A DNA stretch of 31,879 bases, from contig CALMVY010000067.1 of the NCBI GenBank assembly GCA_937873245.1, positions 1 through 31,879 on the forward strand, written 5' to 3'. Below the pieces are notes generated by a model. That model was not told the origin of the DNA, ran no database searches, and saw only the letters and a program-made list of their open reading frames with translations. This DNA is from an uncultured Arthrobacter sp. GTDB taxonomy: Bacteria > Actinomycetota > Actinomycetes > Actinomycetales > Micrococcaceae. Positions 14,640 to 20,896 of the stretch are shown piece after piece (positions within the stretch are counted from its first letter, which is position 1; each line of letters starts with the position of its first letter). The position numbers were made by a program, and so were the translations under genes.

Positions 14640-14702
14640 CAACGCGGGGTCAGATGCGGCCCATGCGGAAGCCCCGGATGGGCGCGGAGTGACCCCGCGT
14701 TG
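14640..14702. repeat. Dispersed palindrome, copy 2
   Basis: Arms CAACGCGGGGTCA (14640-14652) and TGACCCCGCGTTG (14690-14702) are exact reverse complements; the interior has a second paired stretch (GCGGCCCAT with ATGGGCGC). It begins 5 bases after the phosphoribosyltransferase stop. Confidence 0.85.
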
Positions 14703-14714
14703 GGTTAAAGGCGG

Positions 14715-14744
14715 AAGGGCACGGACCTTGCGGCCCGTGCCCTT
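14715..14744 (+). terminator. Rho-independent terminator
   Basis: AAGGGCACGG (14715-14724) pairs with CCGTGCCCTT (14735-14744) across a 10-base loop, followed by CTGTCTTGTTT. It lies between the convergent phosphoribosyltransferase and MHS transporter genes and may serve both. Confidence 0.75.
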
Positions 14745-14776
14745 CTGTCTTGTTTAGTGCCTTGACTGATGCCTGG

Positions 14777-16111
14777 CTAGGCGTGGTGGCTGACGCCGAG
14801 CGGACGGCCCTTGGTTTCTCCGGCCAGCAGGACGCCTGCCGCGGAGATGGCGCAGAGGATCATGATGTAGATACCGATGGAACCGGTCCAGCCGGTGCCC
14901 TGCAGCAGTGCCTCGGCGATCATGGCAGCAAACGCGCCGCCCAGGATGGCACCGAAGGCGTAGCCGATCGAGATGCCGGAGTAGCGCACGTTCGGAGGGA
15001 ACATTTCGGCGTACATCGCGGACATCGGGCCGTAGGACAGGCCCAGGCCGATGGTCAGGACGAACAGCGCGACGCCGTAGAGCAGGATGTTCTTGGTGTC
15101 GATGAGCGCGAACATCGGGATCATCCAGGCGAACACGATGCCGTAGCCCAGCAGGAACGTCTTGACGCGGCCGATCTTGTCCGACAGCCAGCCGCCGACC
15201 AGTGTGAAGATCAGCCAGCCGAAGGATGCCAGCGTGGTGGCCAGCAGGATCTGCGCGACGGGCATCTTCAGCGACTTGGTGGCGTAGGAGATGAAGAAGG
15301 CGATCAGCAGGTAGCCGGCAGCGTTGTTGCCGATGAAGATCATTGTCGAGTAGAGGACGGCCTTCTTGTGCTTGCGGATCAGCTCGCCGAGCGGCGCCTT
15401 GCTCTGTTCCTTGCGTTCCTGCATCTCCTTGAACACGGGGCTTTCAGCAACGGCCCGGCGGATGAGGTAGCCGACGACGATCAGGACGATGGAGAGGAGG
15501 AACGGCACACGCCAGCCCCAGGAGGCGAAGTCTTCCTTGGACATGGACGTGTTGAGGAAGTACAGCAGGCCGGTGGCGAGGATCATGCCGACCGGAACGC
15601 CGATCTGCGGGTACGCGCCGAACAGGCCGCGCTTGCTCTTCGGAGCGTGCTCGACGGCCATCAGGGCGGCGCCGCCCCATTCGCCACCGGCGGAGAAGCC
15701 CTGAATGATGCGGAGGAGGATCAGCAGGATCGGAGCCCAGACGCCGATCTGGGCGTAGGTGGGCAGCATGCCGATCAGTGCCGTGGCCGCGCCCATCATG
15801 ATGAGGGTGAAGACCAGCATGGCCTTGCGGCCGAGACGGTCACCCAGGTGGCCGGCGACGATGGCGCCGAGCGGGCGGAACAGGAAGCTGATGCCGATGA
15901 GGGCAAAGGAGAGGATCTGCGCCAGGCCCGGGTTGGAGGCGTTCAGCGGTGCGAGGAACAGCGGTGACAGCAGCGTTGCCGTCAGCTGGGCGAAGATGAA
16001 GAAGTCGTACCACTCGATGGTGGTCCCGACCAGCGTGCCTGCGAGGACCTTGCGTTCCTCATGCTTGCTGCTGGGACCCGCCTCAGAATCGACACTTGAA
16101 GTTGCGGTCAT
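14777..16111 (-). CDS. MHS-family MFS transporter
   Basis: A 444-residue, 12-helix major facilitator of the metabolite:H+ symporter branch (ShiA, ProP, KgtP, PcaT relatives). Family marks are TLVGTTIEWYDFFIFAQLTA near the N-terminus, GHLGDRLGRKAMLVFTL in the loop between helices 2 and 3, LRIIQGFSAGGEWGGAALM in helices 4-5, and the central loop SKRGLFGAYPQIGVPVG. Such proteins import organic acids, including aromatic acids. It lies downstream of hpaCB on the same strand but is separated by 231 bases that hold operator-like palindromes, so it probably has its own promoter. Uptake of the substrate of the neighbouring hydroxylase is an inference from position. A shared terminator lies beyond its 3' end. 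Confidence 0.88.
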   Translation of the reverse strand: MTATSSVDSEAGPSSKHEERKVLAGTLVGTTIEWYDFFIFAQLTATLLSPLFLAPLNASNPGLAQILSFALIGISFLFRPLGAIVAGHLGDRLGRKAMLVFTLIMMGAATALIGMLPTYAQIGVWAPILLILLRIIQGFSAGGEWGGAALMAVEHAPKSKRGLFGAYPQIGVPVGMILATGLLYFLNTSMSKEDFASWGWRVPFLLSIVLIVVGYLIRRAVAESPVFKEMQERKEQSKAPLGELIRKHKKAVLYSTMIFIGNNAAGYLLIAFFISYATKSLKMPVAQILLATTLASFGWLIFTLVGGWLSDKIGRVKTFLLGYGIVFAWMIPMFALIDTKNILLYGVALFVLTIGLGLSYGPMSAMYAEMFPPNVRYSGISIGYAFGAILGGAFAAMIAEALLQGTGWTGSIGIYIMILCAISAAGVLLAGETKGRPLGVSHHA

Positions 16112-16186
16112 TGAAACTCCGTTGCTGGGGGCAGAGATCCTGCCCGGGGATGGTTGCGAAGTGAATAACTGAATGCCTCTGGATTT

Positions 16187-16204
16187 ACTGATCGAACGGT
16201 CAGT
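16187..16204. promoter_or_regulatory. Operator-like palindrome (TetR type)
   Basis: ACTGATCGAACGGTCAGT is an interrupted palindrome with ACTGA/TCAGT outer arms and CG/CG inner pairs. The layout resembles TetR-family operators. No TetR gene is in the window, so the regulator is unknown. Confidence 0.5.
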
Positions 16205-16230
16205 TAGTATTCAGAATCATACTATGAAAT

Positions 16231-16246
16231 GTGTGATAGAGCACAC
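16231..16246. promoter_or_regulatory. CRP/GlxR-like palindrome
   Basis: GTGTG-N6-CACAC is an exact palindrome. Shifted by one base it reads TGTGA-N6-ACACA, one base away from the CRP/GlxR consensus TGTGA-N6-TCACA. It may link the transporter to carbon-source control. Confidence 0.4.
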
Positions 16247-16342
16247 ACGTTTGGGAAAAAGCTTCAGCGTGCCGCGATCGGCGGCGGCCGTGCCGCGGCG
16301 GCCGGCGGCGCGGTCAGCAGCGGCACACGCCGGTGGCGCTGT

Positions 16343-17797
16343 TCAGTCGGCACGGTGCAGGAACTCCCTGACCCTGGCCCTAACAGGCTCCCGGTCGTAG
16401 CCGTTCACCATTGCCCCGGCCATCCGGACCGGATCGCCGAAGAAGAAGTACTCGTAGAGCGACTGCCGGCCGGAGAAGCCCGAGACCGAGGCGTCGAACG
16501 CCAGCTTGAACAGCCGGACGCGCTCGGGACCGGTCAGGGACTTTCCCTGCAGGTACAGGTCAATGTCGGCCCGGGCGTCGCTGTTGACGTCCGCCTCGCC
16601 GGGGAGGGCCATGAGCCCGGAGGCGGAAAACTTCCGGATGATCTGCGGGAAGCGCTGGGCCACCTTCGGGTACCAGTTGCGGGCGGCGTTGAGCGTAGAC
16701 CACTTCGGCAGCATAACGCCGGCCGCGTTGAGCTCCGCATCCGCCTCGGAGGCCCGGACCAGGGCCTTGCCGATTTCGACGTCGACTATCAGCTCCGCGA
16801 TGTCCTCCTGGATGTGCTGGAACCCGTCGATGCCGATCGATTCGGCGAGTTCGGAGGCCAGGCCCAGGTAAAACTCGCTCTTGGCGATGGTCCGGGTGAC
16901 CACCTGGTGCGTCATGAGGGCGCCCGCGCCGGTCTCGGAATAGAAGCCGTTGCACAACTGCGGGTTGCCGAGCATAAAAATGCGCTCGCTGGGAACAAAG
17001 ACATTGTCAAAAACCGCGACGGCGTCCATTTCCTCGTAGCGGGACGCCAGCGGCTCGTCGTGGGTGCTGCCGCCGTTGTACAGCGAGGTGCGGCACAGGT
17101 AGCGAAGGCCCGGCGTGTCATTGGGGATGGCGAAGGCGTACGAGTACGGGGCGTCCTCGGGCGTGCCGCGGAGCACCGTGGAGGGGAAGACCAGCAGCTC
17201 GTCCGCGATCGGCGCGATGGTGGCCAGCATGCGGGCACCGGTGATGACGATGCCGTCCTCGCGTTCCTCAACAATCCGCGCCGAGAGCTGGCCGCCCAGC
17301 TGTTCGGAGCCGGAGACGGAGCGGTTGACCTGCGGCGGGATCAGGGTGTGCGTGGCGAGGACGTCGTTTTCCCGGGCCCATGCATGGTAGTTGCGGATGT
17401 GTTCGCCGAACGTGGGGTCGGCCTGGGAAAACCACTTCCCCGCCGTGCCGAGGGCGGTGAGGGAGGAGTTCATGTAGTCCCCGGAGCGGCCCAGGAAACC
17501 GTTGGACGACTCGGCCCAGGTGGAGATGGCACGGCGCCGGCGCTCAAGGTCCTGAACGGTCTTCGGCACCAGGAAAGAAGCATTGACCAGGTCTCCGGTG
17601 GTGGGCGAGGTGTACGTCAGCGCTTCCTGGTGCCGCGGGTCGTGCTGCATGTCGAAGAGCTTGGCGTAGGAGCGCGCCACGTTGCGGAACGCGGGATGCT
17701 CGGCGATCTTTTCCCTGACAACCTCACCGTCGATCACCACGTGGGGCCGCATGTTGTTGAGCTTGTCCAGGTACTGCTGTCCGGTGCGGATACCCAT
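16343..17797 (-). CDS. hpaB: 4-hydroxyphenylacetate 3-monooxygenase, oxygenase component (HpaB-like)
   Basis: A 484-residue flavin-dependent monooxygenase of the HpaB family, which uses reduced FAD from a partner reductase to hydroxylate phenols next to the OH group. Family marks are the N-terminal TGQQYLDKLNNMRPHVVIDG, the SFLVPKTVQDLERRR segment, RNYHAWARENDVLATHTLIPPQVNRS, the flavin-binding TGARMLATIAPIADELLVFP, and the C-terminal FSGRQSLYEYFFFGDP. It has the normal length and no membrane segments. GGAGGA (17804-17809) lies 6 bases before ATG. The flavin reductase gene hpaC lies upstream on the same strand, 60 bases away. Ring-cleavage genes are absent, so the substrate (4-hydroxyphenylacetate, 4-hydroxybenzoate, a chlorophenol or other) remains open. 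Confidence 0.88.
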   Translation of the reverse strand: MGIRTGQQYLDKLNNMRPHVVIDGEVVREKIAEHPAFRNVARSYAKLFDMQHDPRHQEALTYTSPTTGDLVNASFLVPKTVQDLERRRRAISTWAESSNGFLGRSGDYMNSSLTALGTAGKWFSQADPTFGEHIRNYHAWARENDVLATHTLIPPQVNRSVSGSEQLGGQLSARIVEEREDGIVITGARMLATIAPIADELLVFPSTVLRGTPEDAPYSYAFAIPNDTPGLRYLCRTSLYNGGSTHDEPLASRYEEMDAVAVFDNVFVPSERIFMLGNPQLCNGFYSETGAGALMTHQVVTRTIAKSEFYLGLASELAESIGIDGFQHIQEDIAELIVDVEIGKALVRASEADAELNAAGVMLPKWSTLNAARNWYPKVAQRFPQIIRKFSASGLMALPGEADVNSDARADIDLYLQGKSLTGPERVRLFKLAFDASVSGFSGRQSLYEYFFFGDPVRMAGAMVNGYDREPVRARVREFLHRAD

Positions 17798-17857
17798 GGT
17801 TGTTCCTCCAGTCGTCGTTGAGCTGAGCCGTCGGGTCGGGCGCCGTTCGGCGTCGGG

Positions 17858-18394
17858 TCAGAGCAGGTCTTCCATGCCCAGCTGGCTTTCCGGGATGATG
17901 GTGAACGCGCTGTTGGCGTAGGCCAGGGCGTCACCGGTGCGGTAATTGAAGTCCGTGACCTCGCCGACATAGAGCGTGTGGTCGCCGCCGTCGTACGCCG
18001 CCCAGGGCCTGCATTCAAAGTAGGCGAGAACATTCGAGAGCCGCGGGGCGGTTCCGCCCTCCACCCAGCGCGGCTCGGGTCCGGGACGTCCGGCGAAGTG
18101 CATCGCCAGCTGCCGCTGCTCCGCGCCAAGGATGTTCACGGCGAAGGGCCGGCCGGCGAGCTCGTCGTGCGCCTTCGCCGTCCGGGCGATGCTGACGAGC
18201 ACGAGGGGCGGGTCCATGGACACCGAAATGAAGGAATTGACGGTGATGCCATGGCGTTTCGTGGCGCCGTCGAAGGTCACGATCGCGACGCCGGTGGCGA
18301 ACCGCCCCAGGCTGCCGCGGAAGCGATGGGCGCGCGCAACGGAACTTTGACCCGGAACGACCCGGGCAGGCTCCGTGCGGGGCTTGGCAATCAT
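17858..18394 (-). CDS. hpaC: Flavin reductase, HpaC-like
   Basis: A 178-residue flavin reductase-like protein that would use NAD(P)H to reduce FAD or FMN for HpaB. Typical features are the RGSLGRFATGVAIVTF start, HGITVNSFISVSMDPPLVLVSI in the flavin-binding barrel, KAHDELAGRPFAVNIL, and DGGDHTLYVGEVTDF with the conserved DH motif. ATG 18394 is preferred to a GTG at 18436 because an AAGG motif stands before it and the extra 14 residues are not family-like. It is the first gene of the hydroxylase operon and diverges from an IclR gene; two operator candidates lie between them. A CATAAT box (18457-18462, minus strand) could be its -10. Confidence 0.87.
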   Translation of the reverse strand: MIAKPRTEPARVVPGQSSVARAHRFRGSLGRFATGVAIVTFDGATKRHGITVNSFISVSMDPPLVLVSIARTAKAHDELAGRPFAVNILGAEQRQLAMHFAGRPGPEPRWVEGGTAPRLSNVLAYFECRPWAAYDGGDHTLYVGEVTDFNYRTGDALAYANSAFTIIPESQLGMEDLL

Positions 18395-18473
18395 CGTTGA
18401 TACCTTGCGTCTGGTGATGGCTGTTGAGGCAAGCACTGCAGTGGCAAATGTTCTGGATTATGCCCTGGCACAT

Positions 18474-18488
18474 GTTCTATAATCGAAC
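18474..18488. promoter_or_regulatory. IclR operator candidate A
   Basis: GTTCTATAATCGAAC has the form GTTC-N7-GAAC. It contains TATAAT (18478-18483), a plausible -10 for a + strand transcript of the IclR gene. Confidence 0.6.
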
Positions 18489-18493
18489 AGATA

Positions 18494-18508
18494 GTTCCTA
18501 TATAGAAC
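18494..18508. promoter_or_regulatory. IclR operator candidate B
   Basis: GTTCCTATATAGAAC has the same GTTC-N7-GAAC form as site A, exactly 20 bases further on, about two helical turns. The pair fits binding by a dimer of dimers. Confidence 0.6.
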
Positions 18509-18575
18509 GCTAACGCACCGTGAGGCGGAGCACAAGGGCCACCCGGCGCGTCCCGGATCCACCACCGCGCGCACT

Positions 18576-18581
18576 TAGGAT
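18576..18581 (+). promoter_or_regulatory. -10 box (TAGGAT) of the IclR gene
   Basis: TAGGAT lies 6 bases before ATG 18588, giving a possible leaderless start. GGAG at 18582 partly overlaps it and could instead be a ribosome site, in which case TATAAT in operator A would be the promoter. Confidence 0.35.
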
Positions 18582-18587
18582 GGAGCA

Positions 18588-19304
18588 ATGACCCCGACCG
18601 CCGGCAGCATGCAGGCCTCCCCGTCCCAGACGTTGTCGCGCGGCATCCGCGCCCTGGAGATCCTGGCCGACGCCCCGCAGCCGCTCACCATCGCCGAACT
18701 CGCCGATGCGATGGGCGTGCATCGATCCGTCGCCTACCGGATCCTGCGCACCCTTGAGGACCACTCCCTGCTGGTGCGCGACGACGGCGGCCGGGTCCAG
18801 CCCGGACCGGGCCTTGCCGTCCTGGCCCGGGGTGTTTCGCGGAACCTGCAGACGGCGGCCCTGCCGGAGCTCACCCAGCTTGCCAACGCGCTGACCATGA
18901 GCGCCTTCGTTGCCGTCTGGGACCACGAGGAATGCGTCACCCTGGTCACCGTGGATCCGCGGCACACCGGGGCCACGGTGGTCCAGCATCCCGGCTCCCG
19001 GCATCCGATCAGTGCCGGCGCCCCCGGCATCGCGATCCAGTCGGCCATGTCCGAGCAGGAATGGACCGCCGCCGCACCCGGCATCCCCTACCGGGCCGAA
19101 GCAGCCGAGGCGCGCCGCCGCGGTTATGCGGCCAGCCACGACGAAGTCATCTCCGGCGTCTCCTCACTGGCGGTACCGATCCGGGTTCCGGGCGGACGGC
19201 CGGCGGCCCTCGCCGTCGTTTACATCCGCGCCGCCCAGGACCCGGCAGAAGTAGCCGCGGCCCTGACCGCGGGCGCCGAACGCATCGAGAGCCAGCTGGG
19301 CTGA
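18588..19304 (+). CDS. IclR-family transcriptional regulator
   Basis: A 238-residue regulator with an N-terminal winged helix (SRGIRALEILADA, then LTIAELADAMGVHRSVAYRILRTLEDH, about residues 17-60) and a C-terminal GAF-like effector domain (from about residue 85). The effector domain shows HPISAGAPGIAIQSAM and the ending SSLAVPIRVPGGRPAALAVVYI. IclR proteins often control aromatic acid catabolism. It is divergent from hpaC, with two matching palindromes between them, so control of the hydroxylase genes and of itself is likely; the effector is unknown. A small hairpin (ACGCGC at 19304-19309 with GCGCGT at 19313-19318) directly follows the stop. Confidence 0.9.
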   Translation: MTPTAGSMQASPSQTLSRGIRALEILADAPQPLTIAELADAMGVHRSVAYRILRTLEDHSLLVRDDGGRVQPGPGLAVLARGVSRNLQTAALPELTQLANALTMSAFVAVWDHEECVTLVTVDPRHTGATVVQHPGSRHPISAGAPGIAIQSAMSEQEWTAAAPGIPYRAEAAEARRRGYAASHDEVISGVSSLAVPIRVPGGRPAALAVVYIRAAQDPAEVAAALTAGAERIESQLG

Positions 19305-19336
19305 CGCGCGGGGCGCGTGCCGCCGTCGTCCGCTTA

Positions 19337-19447
19337 TTAGGCGGCCGGCACCGCCTGCTTCCCGCGCCGCCGGAGCACGACGGCGGCCGCCGCACCCAGC
19401 AGGAACAGTGCCGCGGCGGCGCACACCGGCACCAGGAAAGCCGCGTA
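19337..19447 (-). pseudogene. Detached last membrane helix of the MFS transporter
   Basis: In the same frame as the MFS gene, directly after its TAA (19448-19450), 36 sense codons run to a double stop (TAA TAA at 19334-19339). They read YAAFLVPVCAAAALFLLG, then AAAAVVLRRRGKQAVPAA: one hydrophobic helix and a basic cytoplasmic tail, just what the C-terminus of a 12-helix MFS protein should look like. The upstream stop is therefore most simply read as a nonsense mutation. A sequencing error or readthrough are the alternatives. Confidence 0.75.
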
Positions 19448-20743
19448 TTAGCCCTGGTGCTGAGCCAGCTGCCCGGCGATGGACGAGCCGATCGCGGTGC
19501 CGGCGACGATGCCGCTGGCCAGTGCGGTCATGACGGTGCCGAGCTTTCCCGCGGGGGCCACCTGTCCGCCGATCGCGAAGACCGTGACCATCAGCGGTCC
19601 CACCGGCAGGCCCAGGACCAAGAGCGCGAGGACCATGGGAAGCGCCGTCGAGGGCAGCAGCAACAGCAGCGCGAGGCCCGTCATGAAGGCCGCGCAGGCC
19701 AGCCAGCGGGCGTTCACCGTGAACCGCTGCGGCCAGTACGCCACCGACAGGGCCGCCGCTGCGGAGCTCAGGCCCATCACCGCGTAGAGCAGGCCCGCGA
19801 GCTCGGACGTGGCGAAGCTGGCGGAGAAGGAACTCAGCGCGGTCTGCGTCGAACCGAAAAAGGTGCCCATGCAGACCATGGCCAGCACCGGCAGTCCGAC
19901 GGCGGCGAAGGCAGCCGCACGCTGCCCTGCCGGAAGGGAAGCCCGGAGCTCCTTACGCCGCGCCGCACCGGCGGCGGTCCGGGCCGGGGTCCGCACCACC
20001 GCCTGATGTGTGGAGTGCACCGCGAAGGCCGGAACGAGCGTGATGGTGAGCGCCGCGGCGAGGGCAAGCGGCAGCCAGGGTGCGATGAGGCTCGCGAGGA
20101 TTCCCACCAGGGCCGGTCCCAGGACAAAGGTCAGCTCGTCGGCGGTGCTTTCGTAGGACAGCGCCGTGTCAAGGTCCCCGGCGTTGGCGTCGTGTCCGCC
20201 GCGGGAGGTCAGGGCCATCCAGCGGACCCGGGCAAGGGAGCCGACCTGCGGGCAGCTTGCCCCGGCCACGAACGCCGCGGCGAGGACCGGGACGGCGGCG
20301 GCCAGTTCCTGGCCACCGGGTGCCAGGTAGGCGGCGAGGATCAGCGCGATGACGGCGACGGTGTTGAAGGCGGCGGCAAACAGCAGCACCGGGCGTTGGC
20401 CCAGCCGGTCCGCCAGCGCGCCAAAGACCGGCGCGCCCAGCGCCGAGCCGATGCCAACAGCTCCGGCCACCATCCCGCCGACTGCGTAGGAGCCGGTGAC
20501 GGCGGTGGCCAGGGTCAGGGCTCCGACTGTGAGCATCGCGAGCGGCAGCCGGGCGAAGAGCCCGATCGGAATGAAGGTTTTCCCGGCGAGCAGCGGCAAT
20601 CGGGAGAACCGCCCGCTGGTCTGCGGTGCCGGCTGGGCTGCGCCGGGGCCCGGAGCCGAGGCCGGCCCGGGACGGGCAGCAGCCGTGTCAGAGATTTGCG
20701 GCGCGGAGGAAACGGGCGCCTGGGAAGTCTTTGGGAGAGTCAT
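19448..20743 (-). CDS. MFS transporter, truncated by an in-frame stop
   Basis: A 431-residue major facilitator-type permease, drug or sugar efflux-like. Residues 1-45 are a Pro/Ala/Ser-rich tail; helices begin at LPLAMLTVGALTLATAVTG, followed by GSALGAPVFGALADRLGQRPV, the signature loop between helices 2 and 3. FVLGPALVGILASL in the middle is the helix 5 motif. The frame stops after GQLAQHQG, just before the last helix, which continues in frame after the stop (19337-19447); intact length would be about 468. The 5' end is also odd: a strong GGGAGGAGGG site serves an ATG at 20771 that is out of frame, while this gene's ATG at 20743 has no ribosome site. A GTG at 20806 is an in-frame alternative. 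Probably a recent pseudogene; substrate unknown. Confidence 0.75.
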   Translation of the reverse strand: MTLPKTSQAPVSSAPQISDTAAARPGPASAPGPGAAQPAPQTSGRFSRLPLLAGKTFIPIGLFARLPLAMLTVGALTLATAVTGSYAVGGMVAGAVGIGSALGAPVFGALADRLGQRPVLLFAAAFNTVAVIALILAAYLAPGGQELAAAVPVLAAAFVAGASCPQVGSLARVRWMALTSRGGHDANAGDLDTALSYESTADELTFVLGPALVGILASLIAPWLPLALAAALTITLVPAFAVHSTHQAVVRTPARTAAGAARRKELRASLPAGQRAAAFAAVGLPVLAMVCMGTFFGSTQTALSSFSASFATSELAGLLYAVMGLSSAAAALSVAYWPQRFTVNARWLACAAFMTGLALLLLLPSTALPMVLALLVLGLPVGPLMVTVFAIGGQVAPAGKLGTVMTALASGIVAGTAIGSSIAGQLAQHQG

Positions 20744-20771
20744 GGGTCCGGGTTCGTTCAATGGTGCGCAT
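20688..20771 (-). other. Short leader frame overlapping the MFS start
   Basis: GGGAGGAGGG stands a few bases before ATG 20771, which opens a 27-codon frame (MRTIERTRTHDSPKDF and onwards) ending at 20688 inside the MFS gene in another frame. It has the best ribosome site of the locus. Either it is a leader peptide or it marks the original MFS start, moved out of frame by a small indel between 20771 and 20743. TATCAT (20811-20816, minus strand) could be the -10. Confidence 0.3.
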
Positions 20772-20852
20772 CGTCCCTCCTCCCGATGCGCGCGACCCGG
20801 TAACACACCAATGATAGCCGCAACCGCGGCCGCCTGCGCGGGCCCGGCAGCT

Positions 20853-20889
20853 CCGCAGGCCCGGAACCCGTGGGCGGCCGGGCCTGCGG
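20853..20889 (-). terminator. GC-rich hairpin after sbcC
   Basis: CCGCAGGCCCGG (20853-20864) pairs perfectly with CCGGGCCTGCGG (20878-20889) across 13 bases. It starts 8 bases beyond the sbcC stop and is the likely end of the sbcDC transcript. No T-run is present. Confidence 0.6.
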
Positions 20890-20896
20890 ACGGGTG

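Larger units (their letters stand above)
16112..16342. other. Regulatory intergenic region upstream of the MHS transporter
   Basis: 231 bases between the hpaB stop and the transporter start. The half nearer the transporter is unusually AT-rich for this genome and holds two palindromes (16187-16204 and 16231-16246). The half nearer hpaB is a GC-rich run of GGC and GCC repeats without a clear gene. Confidence 0.6.

Noticed and set aside
16229..17821. A 530-codon + strand open frame across hpaB
   Set aside because: It is the antisense of hpaB in very GC-rich DNA; it has no family motifs, while the minus strand reads a clear HpaB homologue.
17829..17860. Two copies of CGTCGGGTC between hpaC and hpaB
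   Set aside because: Short GC-rich direct repeat in a 60-base gap; chance or local slippage explains it.
18932..20803. A 623-codon + strand open frame across iclR and the MFS gene
   Set aside because: Its composition (runs of Arg, Gly, His, Gln) is typical of a GC-driven shadow frame, and it crosses two real genes on both strands.
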